Below are positions 16,905 through 25,365 of a stretch of DNA of 64,000 nt, piece after piece. The stretch covers positions 1-64,000 of the forward strand of contig JAMLHN010000001.1 of NCBI GenBank assembly GCA_023957115.1, in the 5' to 3' direction. The DNA is from Thermomicrobiales bacterium. GTDB taxonomy: Bacteria > Chloroflexota > Chloroflexia > Thermomicrobiales > UBA6265. Below the pieces are notes generated by a model that was not told the origin of the DNA, did not search any database, and saw only the letters and a program-made list of their open reading frames with translations. The position numbers and the translations under genes are program-made. Every line of letters begins with the position of its first letter. Position 1 is the stretch's first letter.

Positions 16905-17588
16905 ATGGTTGCGACGATATTGGTCGTGGAAGACGAGCGTGAGATCGCCCAACTGGTGCGGGACTACCTGGAGCGCGCTGGATTTGGCACGACCTGGGCT
17001 GGAGATGGCGATCGAGCGGTGGAGCAGGTCCGCAACGGCCGGCCGGATCTGATCGTACTCGATCTGGGATTGCCGGGCCGCGACGGGCTGGACGTCATTC
17101 GCGAGGTTCGCGCGCTGGGGCAAACGCCCGTCGTCATTCTGACGGCACGAGGTGAGGAAACGGACCGTATCGTTGGGTTGGAGCTGGGTGCGGACGATTA
17201 CATCGTCAAGCCGTTCAGCCCGCGTGAAGTGGTGGCGCGCGTCCGTGCGGTGCTCCGGCGCGCCGCCGGCCCGGATGATGACCGTCGAGTTCTCCGCCGG
17301 GGGACGATGGAGATCGATATCCCACGTATGCGGGTGATCGTCGATGGACGCCAGATCGAGCTGACCGCGACTGAATTCCAGCTTCTGGTGACGCTGGCGC
17401 GCCGTCCGGGGCAGGTGTTCACCCGCGGTCAATTGCTCGACGCGGTGCGCGGCGATGCCTTCGAGGGCTATGAACGTGCCATCGATGCGCATATCAAGAA
17501 TGTGCGCCGCAAGATCGAATCCGATTCTGCCAAACCGATGTTCATCCAGACGGTTTACGGGGTCGGTTACCGCTTTGCGGAGGAGTAG
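16905..17588 (+). CDS. OmpR/PhoB-family response regulator
   Basis: A 227-residue two-domain regulator. The receiver has the acidic pair VVEDE, phospho-acceptor Asp in LIVLDLGLPG (about D53), TAR threonine and the KPF lysine (VKPFSPRE). The C-terminal winged helix ends with QTVYGVGYRFAEE. It is directly upstream of a histidine kinase (2-nt gap), forming a standard two-component operon. The signal is unknown; a small membrane protein is encoded convergently downstream. Confidence 0.94.
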   Translation: MVATILVVEDEREIAQLVRDYLERAGFGTTWAGDGDRAVEQVRNGRPDLIVLDLGLPGRDGLDVIREVRALGQTPVVILTARGEETDRIVGLELGADDYIVKPFSPREVVARVRAVLRRAAGPDDDRRVLRRGTMEIDIPRMRVIVDGRQIELTATEFQLLVTLARRPGQVFTRGQLLDAVRGDAFEGYERAIDAHIKNVRRKIESDSAKPMFIQTVYGVGYRFAEE

Positions 17589-17590
17589 CG

Positions 17591-18703
17591 GTGCCACCGC
17601 GTCATTCAGGCGCGCCACCCTGGTGGCCGGACGGCGAAGCATGGCCGCCGGAGGACTGGCGTGCGCGCCGTCGCCAGTTCCTGCCGCGTATCGTGGCGCT
17701 CATGCTTGGCGTCTTGCTGGTGGCGCTGGTTTTCTGCGTGATCGTGGGAGGGTTCTTGTGGTCGTGGCAAGGTTCTCCTGGAGTTCCCGGGCCGGGCGAC
17801 CGGCACCGGGGGCCCGCTATCTTCCCGATTGTGGCGTTCTTCCTGTTGGCAATCTTGTTTCTGATCGGTGCGCGGGGCGTGCGATCTTTGCGGGAAAACG
17901 CGGTGGCCCTGGATGACGTGCTGGCAAATGTGAATCGGGTCGCTGCCGGGGATTATGAGGTGCAGACGACTGCACGCGGCTGGACCGAAACGCGCGAGCT
18001 GGCGAGATCGGTTGATCTGATGGCGACCAGATTGCGAACCGCCGAAGCGCGCCGGACCGCGTTCCAGGCGGATATCGCGCACGAGCTGCGGACGCCACTC
18101 TCGGTCATTCAGGGGACGACGGAGGGAATGCTGGACGGGGTTTATGCCCGTGATGACGAGCATCTGGAGCTCGTGTTGCGGCGTAGCCGGATGATGGCGA
18201 AGCTGCTGGACGATTTTCAGTTGCTTGCCAGCGCGGATGCGGGGGTGTTGCTGCTCCACAGGGAACCGATCGATCTGGCGGAGCTGCTCGACAAGATTGC
18301 GGCGGATTTCCGGCCGGCCGCGGCTGCAAAGGGTGTGCAAGTGACACGGACCGGGTTCGACTCGCTGGAGGCGGATTTCGACTCCGTTCGCATGTCCGAG
18401 GTTCTCGACAATCTCATGAGAAATGCGGTGCAGCACACGGACCCCGGCGACCGTATCGAGCTGGGAGCGGACGCGGTCGATGGATCGGTGCGCATCTGGG
18501 TACGGGATACGGGGACAGGTATCCCGCCCGAGCGGATGGCGACGATCTTCGACCGCTATGCGAAATCGGCAGATTCGGGCGGGAGCGGGCTGGGACTGGC
18601 GATTGCCCGCCGGCTCGTGGACGCGCATGGTGGGACGATTTCGGTGGAGAGCGCGGCCGGGTCCGGGACGACGTTTACGATGTTTTTCCCAGGTGAGCGT
18701 TGA
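17591..18703 (+). CDS. Membrane sensor histidine kinase (HisKA/HATPase_c)
   Basis: A 370-residue kinase. TM1 is about 31-55 (LMLGVLLVALVFCVIVGGFL), a very short Gly/Pro-rich periplasmic loop follows, TM2 is about 74-95, then HAMP, HisKA (FQADIAHELRTPLSVIQG), and HATPase with the N box NLMRNAVQH, the G1 box DTGTGIP and the G2 box GSGLGLAIA. The tiny extracytoplasmic loop suggests intramembrane sensing. It starts with GTG 17591 two bases after the regulator stop. BaeS-like overall. Confidence 0.93.
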   Translation: MPPRHSGAPPWWPDGEAWPPEDWRARRRQFLPRIVALMLGVLLVALVFCVIVGGFLWSWQGSPGVPGPGDRHRGPAIFPIVAFFLLAILFLIGARGVRSLRENAVALDDVLANVNRVAAGDYEVQTTARGWTETRELARSVDLMATRLRTAEARRTAFQADIAHELRTPLSVIQGTTEGMLDGVYARDDEHLELVLRRSRMMAKLLDDFQLLASADAGVLLLHREPIDLAELLDKIAADFRPAAAAKGVQVTRTGFDSLEADFDSVRMSEVLDNLMRNAVQHTDPGDRIELGADAVDGSVRIWVRDTGTGIPPERMATIFDRYAKSADSGGSGLGLAIARRLVDAHGGTISVESAAGSGTTFTMFFPGER

Positions 18704-18782
18704 CGATCTGCATCCGACCGGCACGCGCGGTTCCACTGTGGAACCGCGCGTGCTGAGTGCCTGCGAAATGGGCCTGAAATTT

Positions 18783-18810
18783 GGTTCTGGGTCCTGAGGT
18801 CTGAGCGAGG
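18783..18810 (+). repeat. Degenerate heptad array GGTTCTG-GGTCCTG-AGGTCTG
   Basis: Four 7-nt words (GGTTCTG, GGTCCTG, AGGTCTG, AGCGAGG) in the convergent gap between the kinase and the small membrane protein gene. Confidence 0.7.
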
Positions 18811-18824
18811 CGCTCGACCAGAGC

Positions 18825-19229
18825 CTAAGACGGTGGTGTCGTGGGCGGTGGGGCGGGGCCGGCTGGCGGACCTGGCGCGGCTGGCGGCGACTGGTGCTGA
18901 CGTCGATGCCAATCGTCCAACCATGCGTCACGTTCCTGCGGATCCGGACCGAACGGCGGGCCACCTCCCCACCGCCGGCGACCAAAGAGCGAGAAGATTC
19001 CGCCGATCACGAAGATCCAGAAGAGCGGAAAGATGAGGAAGAAGGGGAAGAACGGGAAGAATCCCCGGCGGCCGCCTTCCTGAATGATGAGGGTTTCCCC
19101 GTTCTGACCGGGGACGACGCGAGTGATCTGCTCATGGTCGTTCCAGCCGCCTCCGCTCCAAAAGCCCAGTGTGACGATCGCCACGATTGCGAGCGCCAGT
19201 ACTCCGAAAATCAGAAATCTACGATTCAT
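18825..19229 (-). CDS. Small membrane protein with Pro-rich tail
   Basis: A 134-residue protein, not assigned to a family. An N-terminal hydrophobic segment (FLIFGVLALAIVAIVTLGFW) is followed by a small extracytoplasmic region, a second very Phe-rich segment (FFPFFPFFLIFPLFWIFVIG), then Arg-rich and Pro/Ala-rich cytoplasmic sequence (PPAAPGPPAGPAPPPTTPPS). ATG 19229 is chosen with GGAGG 4 nt upstream; the adjacent ATG 19232 is almost in the Shine-Dalgarno. It faces the two-component genes and might be under their control, which is speculation. Confidence 0.65.
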   Translation of the reverse strand: MNRRFLIFGVLALAIVAIVTLGFWSGGGWNDHEQITRVVPGQNGETLIIQEGGRRGFFPFFPFFLIFPLFWIFVIGGIFSLFGRRRWGGGPPFGPDPQERDAWLDDWHRRQHQSPPAAPGPPAGPAPPPTTPPS

Positions 19230-19417
19230 CATGCCTCCAAATCCTGCCGGGCCGTCTGTTTGCCCGGTGTTCTTTCAGCGTAGGAGCGCAATGTGAAGAG
19301 ATCGTGGAGAGGTTTCGGAAAGCTTTGGAAGAACGACGGACGCCCGAGCGGGGAGCATCCGCCGGACGAGCTGCGGTGGATTCATGTCCAAGTGCGGGCG
19401 GCAAAAAACGAAGATTT

Positions 19418-19444
19418 GGGGGCGAGTCGCATCGACTCGCCCCC
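19418..19444 (-). terminator. Hairpin after SH3b remnant
   Basis: A 12-bp GC-rich stem (GGGGGCGAGTCG with its complement) and loop CAT; on the minus strand AAATCTTCGTTTTTT follows. It lies 11 nt beyond the stop of the SH3b-like remnant. Confidence 0.7.
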
Positions 19445-19454
19445 TGCGCTGTGC

Positions 19455-19520
19455 TCAGCCCGCACGCAAGTACTGGCTGCTGATCCAGCCGTCCTGGCCT
19501 CCGAAGATGTATCTGTGTGA
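19455..19520 (-). pseudogene. Remnant of an SH3b-domain gene C-terminus
   Basis: The minus-strand frame ending at 19455 reads RYIFGGQDGWISSQYLRAG and stop. This matches the last strand of an SH3b domain (GGxxGWIxxxYL) seen in the three intact SH3b proteins of the window. Sequence upstream does not continue the domain in any frame. Together with its own terminator at 19418 it looks like the stub of a deleted gene. Only about 20 residues support it. Confidence 0.4.
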
Positions 19521-19569
19521 CTCGCTTCGACTTGGCCAGCGGTGCGCTGGAACCGGCGAGCGCGACGGA

Positions 19570-19603
19570 GAAAGTCCTCGCCCGCTTGGTGGCGAGGACT
19601 TTC
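19570..19603 (-). terminator. Terminator of the large repeat-protein gene
   Basis: A 12-bp stem (GAAAGTCCTCGC with its complement) and 10-nt loop, 24 nt after the stop at 19627; the U-run is poor. Confidence 0.65.
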
Positions 19604-19626
19604 CGGCGTAGTTGTGTGGCAAGCTG

Positions 19627-22425
19627 CTAGAGGTAGTAGTAGAAGATGAAGACCTCCCTGATTTCCCCATCGACGAGATTGACGGTGTAATTGCCCGCAT
19701 ACTCGCCATCGGCGCCGATGACCGTATAGGCGTCGCGGAGGACCGGCGCAAGACCGCTGAGCTCGACATTCATCGTCAGTGGAAAGGCGTTGTAGATGTA
19801 GGCGCCATCGTATTGCCGGTCGAACAAGGCGATGTTCATGCCGCCCTGGCCTTCGGCGCCCCAGAACAGAAACGATGCGTCGGGTGCGTCCAGTGGGATG
19901 GTGCAGTTGGCGAAAAAGTCGTGGGCGTAGGGATCGAACCCTTCCGGGCAGCCCCTGAAAGTCATCAGCAACGTTGCCGACTCGCTCGATGTGCCAGCGG
20001 GAGCGCCGGTGGGCACGTTGAAGAAGGTGACGGTTGCCTTATCCCCGCCGCCAGGCGGGACGCTTTCGGAAGAAAACGTGAGCGTATTCCTGATCGTCGT
20101 GTAGCCAGCGGGGAGGGTGAACGTATCTTGAGTGGCGATGAGCACCTCATCGAAAGGTAGACCACCTATCGAACAAGTGGAGGCTTCCTCGCCCCAGGCA
20201 GTTATCATTGGGTCACCAGTCGTACAGGATCCCAGCGTCCCACCTGCGGGGCGAACGATTCTGACCACCACCCCGGCTCCCCCCTGACAGTTCGGCTCGT
20301 TGCTACCATCGGGCATGGCGTCGCAGAGGTTCACCTGGATAGTGGCGGTCCAGGTCCATTCTGTCACGTCGACCGAACCGTCAGAGGCAACGCCTCCAGG
20401 AAGGTTGTTCGACGTCGAGATGGCGGAATCAGGTATGACCACCTCGACAAACACAAACTGATTCGAGGGATCATCCGAGTTGGTATTGACCGCCACCGAG
20501 GGGCCTGCCGTGCCACTCGTCACGAGTTGCCAACCAGCGGGGATGCCTGTGAACTCGATCGGATAGGTTCCCGATGGGACATCGAGAAAGTCAATTTGCC
20601 CATCGACCAAGGCGTCGTCGCAGGCCAACTCGCTGCCACCTGTGAACTTGACGCAAATGCTCGATTCGACCTTGGTGTGCGTGCGGCTATCGACGAACAC
20701 GACCGAGACATTGCGGCTGCTCGGGGCGTTTTGCGCCGTTGCCTGCCGAACGACATAACCCAACGGGACCTGTGGGTATTCGTTGGTAACGGTTATCTGG
20801 AAATCAGAGACCGTTGGATATCCACTAGGCGTACGGGTCTGGTGCACGGTGTACACGCCGAATGGCACGTCCGCATAGGTGATTTGTCCGTCGCCATTCT
20901 CGTCACATCCTTCGTTGCCATATTCGAGCAGGATGTAGCACCCGTGGAAGAGGAGATGCCCGTCGTCCGGATCGCGGGTGATGAGGGCGATGTCGCGCGT
21001 GCCCGATCCCAATAGAGATCCAGTGTTGTTGACCTCGACTGAGAAGAAGTCGACGCCGGGGTACGGACCGTGTATGCCGGTCACGTTGATGGTGAGGTCA
21101 TTGACATATCGACCAGCCCCAAGATCAGCGGTTTGGTGAACGGTGTAGGTGCCGAGCGGGACATCGGCGAACCTCACCTGGCCGTCGCCGTTGTCGTCAC
21201 ATCCAACGTTGCTGAAGTTGACCAGGACGTAGCAAGCGTCATAGACGGGCTGTCCGTTTTCCGTCGTTACAATGAAGACATTGGAAGTTTCGACAATGCT
21301 TCCGTTGATTGGAACGTTCGTGAAGTTTGCGCCGATGTTGTGCGGGCCGATCTCGTACGTCGTCGGGTCGAACGCAATGGGATTCTCGACGGGAGCATAG
21401 CCAGCGGGAATCGAGTCCAGATCCTCCCATACGAGCGAAATTCGATCGCTTGGCACATCGACCTTGCAGTTCCACCAGGGCACATCTCTATCGGTCGGCT
21501 CCAACGTGCATTCGCCGACATATTCGCCGTCCTCCGAGGTGACGGTGAAGCGCGCGTTGAAGGTATAGCCTGGATAGTCGGCACCATCCGTATGAGCAGT
21601 GATGCCCAATTGCCACAATCCGCCATTGGCGGCTTCTTGGGCCGTCTGTCGCCTGCCGGATGATCCTGATGCACTGGAACTGGAACTGGAACTGCCAGTG
21701 GAGTTGACTGTTGCACCGAAGCGTTCCCAGCCATCACTGGATGCCGCGCCAGTGACGGTGATCGTGAAGTCACTGACGGACCGGCCAGGGCCGAGATCGG
21801 CGGTTTGGTGCACGGTGTAGGTTCCCAAGGGCACATCACGGAAGGTGATCTTCCCGTCGCCATTGTCGTCACAGCCGATGTTGCTATAGCTCGTGAGTAC
21901 GTAACAGGCATCCGTAACAGAGGCGCCATTCTCGGTCGTCACAATGGCGATGTCAGATGTCTGGGTGGCGACGATACCGCTAGTGACTGGCCAGTTCTGA
22001 AAGACAACGTCATGTGATGGACGGGTGACCGTATCAGGAGGCGACCAGAAGATTGGGTTCTCTTCGGGAGCATAGCCCGGTGTGACCGTGTCGACGTCTT
22101 CGGTAACGATCACGGATCCCGAGATCTCGAACGGAAAGGTCACAAAACAGGCAGCGACATGCGAGAGGTCATTGGGATCACCTTCGACGGTGCACGATCC
22201 GACGAACGTGCCGTCTTCGGTGGTGACGGTGAACTGCACGCCAATCTCTGAACGGCAACTGGTGTTGGGGGCGTCACACGTGAGCGCTCCGATGACTATG
22301 CCGCCGTAGGATTGCGCCGAAACGGATGGCACTGAGCCAATCCACCCCGGGAGGAGCAGCACGAGGATTAGGAGCATCTGAGCTGTACGTGTAGTCCTGG
22401 ATATCCGATTTCGATCAAAGCGCAT
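19627..22425 (-). CDS. Large secreted protein with SpaA/prealbumin-like repeats and Ca-loop motifs
   Basis: A 932-residue exported protein: signal peptide (residues 1-38, MLLILVLLLPGWIG core, cleavage near SAQ). Three strongly similar modules lie at about 157-224, 381-448 and 478-547, each with DACYVL...GCDDNGDG, a DVPLGTYTVHQT strand and a final ITV strand; a divergent fourth is at about 568-635. Two related modules (FTVTTEDGTFVGSCTVE; FTVTSEDGEYVGECTLE) alternate with them. The paired Cys suggest a disulfide and DxNxDG suggests calcium binding. A Ser-rich linker is at 241-257. No LPXTG motif or C-terminal membrane anchor is visible; it ends FIFYYYL. Likely a surface or matrix protein, a guess from architecture. 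Confidence 0.85.
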   Translation of the reverse strand: MRFDRNRISRTTRTAQMLLILVLLLPGWIGSVPSVSAQSYGGIVIGALTCDAPNTSCRSEIGVQFTVTTEDGTFVGSCTVEGDPNDLSHVAACFVTFPFEISGSVIVTEDVDTVTPGYAPEENPIFWSPPDTVTRPSHDVVFQNWPVTSGIVATQTSDIAIVTTENGASVTDACYVLTSYSNIGCDDNGDGKITFRDVPLGTYTVHQTADLGPGRSVSDFTITVTGAASSDGWERFGATVNSTGSSSSSSSASGSSGRRQTAQEAANGGLWQLGITAHTDGADYPGYTFNARFTVTSEDGEYVGECTLEPTDRDVPWWNCKVDVPSDRISLVWEDLDSIPAGYAPVENPIAFDPTTYEIGPHNIGANFTNVPINGSIVETSNVFIVTTENGQPVYDACYVLVNFSNVGCDDNGDGQVRFADVPLGTYTVHQTADLGAGRYVNDLTINVTGIHGPYPGVDFFSVEVNNTGSLLGSGTRDIALITRDPDDGHLLFHGCYILLEYGNEGCDENGDGQITYADVPFGVYTVHQTRTPSGYPTVSDFQITVTNEYPQVPLGYVVRQATAQNAPSSRNVSVVFVDSRTHTKVESSICVKFTGGSELACDDALVDGQIDFLDVPSGTYPIEFTGIPAGWQLVTSGTAGPSVAVNTNSDDPSNQFVFVEVVIPDSAISTSNNLPGGVASDGSVDVTEWTWTATIQVNLCDAMPDGSNEPNCQGGAGVVVRIVRPAGGTLGSCTTGDPMITAWGEEASTCSIGGLPFDEVLIATQDTFTLPAGYTTIRNTLTFSSESVPPGGGDKATVTFFNVPTGAPAGTSSESATLLMTFRGCPEGFDPYAHDFFANCTIPLDAPDASFLFWGAEGQGGMNIALFDRQYDGAYIYNAFPLTMNVELSGLAPVLRDAYTVIGADGEYAGNYTVNLVDGEIREVFIFYYYL

Positions 22426-22463
22426 CTATTCTTCCTATCTCGTGTCGCTACGGAGCGCGGTGC

Positions 22464-23609
22464 TCAGGCAGGGGTGATCTGACCGTTTGAGTTTTCAGAG
22501 GGAGAAGAGATCTCATCGATGGGTAGGAGGAACATAAACTCTTTCTGCAGGTTTGTCGCTATAGCGAGCAACATCGTGTTAACGGTGTCGCGCGGTACGT
22601 TCAGATCACTGAACGCCAAATGAACACATTGTTGAGCGGATTCTTGAGATGCTGACGAGATCGGGGTTTGCTGAACGCGAGTCAAGGTGACGTCCCCTGC
22701 AGGGACCACATTCGCTTCGAAGAGCATACGGCTATCCGATCGGGTGTTGGTTATGATGCGACCGATGCCCATGCCATGTCGGTTCAGTTGTGCCAGGGTC
22801 AGCGAACGCACTCGATGGTAGATGGAGTTGCTAACTTTGGGCTCTTCCTCAATCACGCAGACATCGAGAGAAGGAGCGGAGGACCCAAGCCACACCTGGC
22901 CACGCGTGACGCTGGTGGTCAATTCAGCAGAAGTCACGCCGCTCGCTGGTTGCTGGGCATCCTTCGCGAGCGCCTGTTCGGCGCCTAGCGCGGAGCCGAT
23001 TTCAGTTCCTCGGGTTCCTGGGTTGACGGAACTGGTCGCGGTAACGGTCAGCGCGTTGGCCGCACGGGTTCCCGGATGCACTTGGTGCGTCTTCGCTTGG
23101 GGAGAACCGTAGGCGGCGCGCGCAGTGACCAACTGATCCGTGTTTTGTGAACTGGGTACAACCCATGTCACGCCTTCCTTGGGGGGAGGGCCATATTGAT
23201 TGGGTTCCTGATCGCCGGGTACGAACCCCTGAAATCCCAGGATCGCCAATGAGATCACTGCGGTGAGGAGTAGCCCTACCCAATAGATGCCGTCCGGCAG
23301 GTCAATGAGTTCAGCGGAATTTACAATGACGAACAAGTTGAGCGCGGCTAACCAGCCGGATTTATCCAGGTCATGCCACCTTCTCACCGAAATAGACAGA
23401 GCTCGGAGGCCGATTAAGAACACTGCCGTGAAGTAAATGGGCTTATTGGTGATATATGTGTGCTCTTGGAAGTCGTAGAAACTCACATAGCGGCGGACAA
23501 ACATTTGGCTCAATATGACGTTGGCTGCCAAGCAAATCAGAAGATTGACCCAATATGTATACCGGTTTACGCGACCTTCGACACCAAAGATCCCTTGGAG
23601 TAACTCCAT
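22464..23609 (-). CDS. DUF805 membrane protein with long C-terminal extension
   Basis: A 381-residue protein. Residues 1-150 are a DUF805 domain (LLQGIFGVEGRVNRYTYWVN, RRWHDLDKSGW, four hydrophobic helices), a small inner-membrane family of unknown function (YhaH-like). About 230 further residues follow, polar with Ser/Thr/Gln-rich stretches and a possible globular end (LNRHGMGIGRIITNTRSD...). I do not recognise that part. ATG 23609 fits the start of the domain; a GTG at 23678 would add 23 residues. It lies upstream of the large repeat-protein gene on the same strand (38-nt gap), so the two may be co-transcribed. Confidence 0.75.
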   Translation of the reverse strand: MELLQGIFGVEGRVNRYTYWVNLLICLAANVILSQMFVRRYVSFYDFQEHTYITNKPIYFTAVFLIGLRALSISVRRWHDLDKSGWLAALNLFVIVNSAELIDLPDGIYWVGLLLTAVISLAILGFQGFVPGDQEPNQYGPPPKEGVTWVVPSSQNTDQLVTARAAYGSPQAKTHQVHPGTRAANALTVTATSSVNPGTRGTEIGSALGAEQALAKDAQQPASGVTSAELTTSVTRGQVWLGSSAPSLDVCVIEEEPKVSNSIYHRVRSLTLAQLNRHGMGIGRIITNTRSDSRMLFEANVVPAGDVTLTRVQQTPISSASQESAQQCVHLAFSDLNVPRDTVNTMLLAIATNLQKEFMFLLPIDEISSPSENSNGQITPA

Positions 23610-24213
23610 TTGCAGTGCACTCCGGATTACTTGAGCACGACCGGATAAGGCGCTTCGCACGCGGAGCGGTATCGACACCGTCGTTAACCCAATACCACTT
23701 TGAATTAGGGGATGGTATGACGAACATCACCAAGGGGCAAGAACGAAAATCCGGAGATCGAGAAGCAGTTTATTCGGATTTTCCGGATTTTCTTGGTTTG
23801 GGGATGCTCTGTTCGTGAAGAGAGGAATCGCGGTTTTGCATTTCGGAGCGACGCATATATATGGCGGCGTTGCGATCGAGAGATAAGCGGGTCGAATGTA
23901 GAACAGGAAACCCGGAATGAGAGTGTCCGGCAAGAGGCTGACGACCGCCGGAGTCCCAACGGGACTTCAAGTGCCGAGCGCCGCGGCTTTAGCCCGGCGT
24001 GGCCCTTGAAGACGTAGGAGATGTTCTGGGACCTGCTGAACAACGCTTGTTCCGGCGAGGATGGCCTTCGATGTATCCCGGGATGACCCGAGAGGGTGTT
24101 TCGCCGTCGGGCCGTGCGACCCAGCTTCGTTCGGTGTAGGCTGCGCCAGTGGCAATTGAGCGAGAGTCGCACCGTCGAATTCGGTGCTCAATCGATGTGA
24201 AATGGGGAACAAC
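23610..24213. repeat. Divergent intergenic region, 600 bp, with a dispersed-type repeat
   Basis: Somewhat more AT-rich than its surroundings near 23.7-23.9 kb, with no credible gene. Positions about 23940-24005 carry a GC-rich palindromic stretch (GACGACCGCC, CCCAACGGGACTTC, GCCGCGGCTTTAGCCCGGC). It resembles dispersed repeats known from many bacterial genomes; no second copy occurs in this window. Promoters for the DUF805 and lactonase genes should be here. Confidence 0.45.
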
Positions 24214-25260
24214 ATGCTTCTTTCTATAGGCGCCTATACCGAAGCTGAGATGGGACACGCTAGCGGAATCGGGGTAACACGATTCGACCCGGCCACCGGC
24301 GTATTGGAACCGGCGAGCGTGACGATCGAGACACCCAATCCGTCCTATCTGGCACGGTCGAAGGATGGCGCATTTCTCTACGCGGTCAACGAGCTGGAGG
24401 AGGGGACGGTCACCGCGTTTGCGCGTGATCCGGAGACGGGAGGCTTGCGCCGGTTGAATAGCCAATCGACCGGCGGCGCGCATCCATGCTATCTCAGTCT
24501 CGATCCCACGGGACGGTTTCTGCTGGTGGTGAATTACTCCGGTGGCAATGTGGCCGTATTCCCAATCGCCGGCAACGGCACGCTCAGTCCGGCCAGTCAA
24601 ATCCTGGCGCATGAGGGCAAGAGCATCGATCCCAACCGGCAGGGCGAACCGCATCCGCACATGATCGCGCCGTCCCCCGATGGCCGGTTCGTCTATGTGA
24701 CCGACCTCGGTATCGACCAGATCGTTCGGTATCGACTGGATACCGATACGGGGCAGCTCGTCGATCCGGTTGCGACCAGCACGACGCCAGGCATGGGACC
24801 GCGTCACTTCGCATTCAGTCCTGACGGAAGGACGATGGTGGCGATCGGCGAGCTCGATTCGACGCTGGTGTCGTACGCAGTCGATGCCGAGGGGGGACTC
24901 ACTCCGATCTCGACGGTCTCCACGCTTCCTGCGGATTTTGCCGGTGCGAATTCCTGCGCGCATGTTGTCGTTTCACCGGACGGTCGGTTCGTCTATGGAT
25001 CGAATCGCGGGCACGACAGCATCGTGGCGGCGCGGTTGGATGCCGGGACGCGCGCCCTGGAGGTCGTCGAAATTGTCCCCACTGGCGGCGCGGAGCCACG
25101 GAACTTTGCCCTCGATCCATCCGGGCGGTGGCTCCTGGCCGCGAATCAGCAGAGCGACACGATTGCGGTCTTCGCGCGAGATCCCGAAACCGGTAGGCTC
25201 GCGCCCACGGGAAACGTCTTGGAGTCGAAGTCGCCGGTTTGTCTCACCTTTGCCGGTTGA
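24214..25260 (+). CDS. Lactonase family protein (6-phosphogluconolactonase type, YbhE/Pgl)
   Basis: A 348-residue seven-bladed beta-propeller of the Lactonase family. It shows repeated SPDGRFVYV and DPSGRWLLAANQ blades plus the signature GEPHPHMIAPSPDGRF and GMGPRHFAFSPDGR, where the His and Arg line the lactone site. The family hydrolyses 6-phosphogluconolactone or related sugar lactones; the substrate is not determined. ATG 24214 is chosen with GGGGA 5 nt upstream; ATG 24202 and GTG 24184 are alternatives. Confidence 0.88.
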   Translation: MLLSIGAYTEAEMGHASGIGVTRFDPATGVLEPASVTIETPNPSYLARSKDGAFLYAVNELEEGTVTAFARDPETGGLRRLNSQSTGGAHPCYLSLDPTGRFLLVVNYSGGNVAVFPIAGNGTLSPASQILAHEGKSIDPNRQGEPHPHMIAPSPDGRFVYVTDLGIDQIVRYRLDTDTGQLVDPVATSTTPGMGPRHFAFSPDGRTMVAIGELDSTLVSYAVDAEGGLTPISTVSTLPADFAGANSCAHVVVSPDGRFVYGSNRGHDSIVAARLDAGTRALEVVEIVPTGGAEPRNFALDPSGRWLLAANQQSDTIAVFARDPETGRLAPTGNVLESKSPVCLTFAG

Positions 25261-25296
25261 TTGCGCATGACGGAACGCCTGCAATGGGATGGACAC

Positions 25297-25325
25297 GAGG
25301 GGGCAGACATGTCCTCGGCTACGAA
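25297..25325 (+). repeat. Copy of the dispersed GAGGGCAGACACGCCCTCGG element
   Basis: GAGGGGGCAGACATGTCCTCGGCTAC. Related copies lie at 30798-30865 (two, inverted) and 52243-52320 (two), with a partial one at 60885. The core GAGGGC-N6-GCCCTC is itself a hairpin. Confidence 0.65.
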
Positions 25326-25365
25326 CCGAAAGACGGTCCCAAGCAGGGTGCTCGAGGAGTGAACG

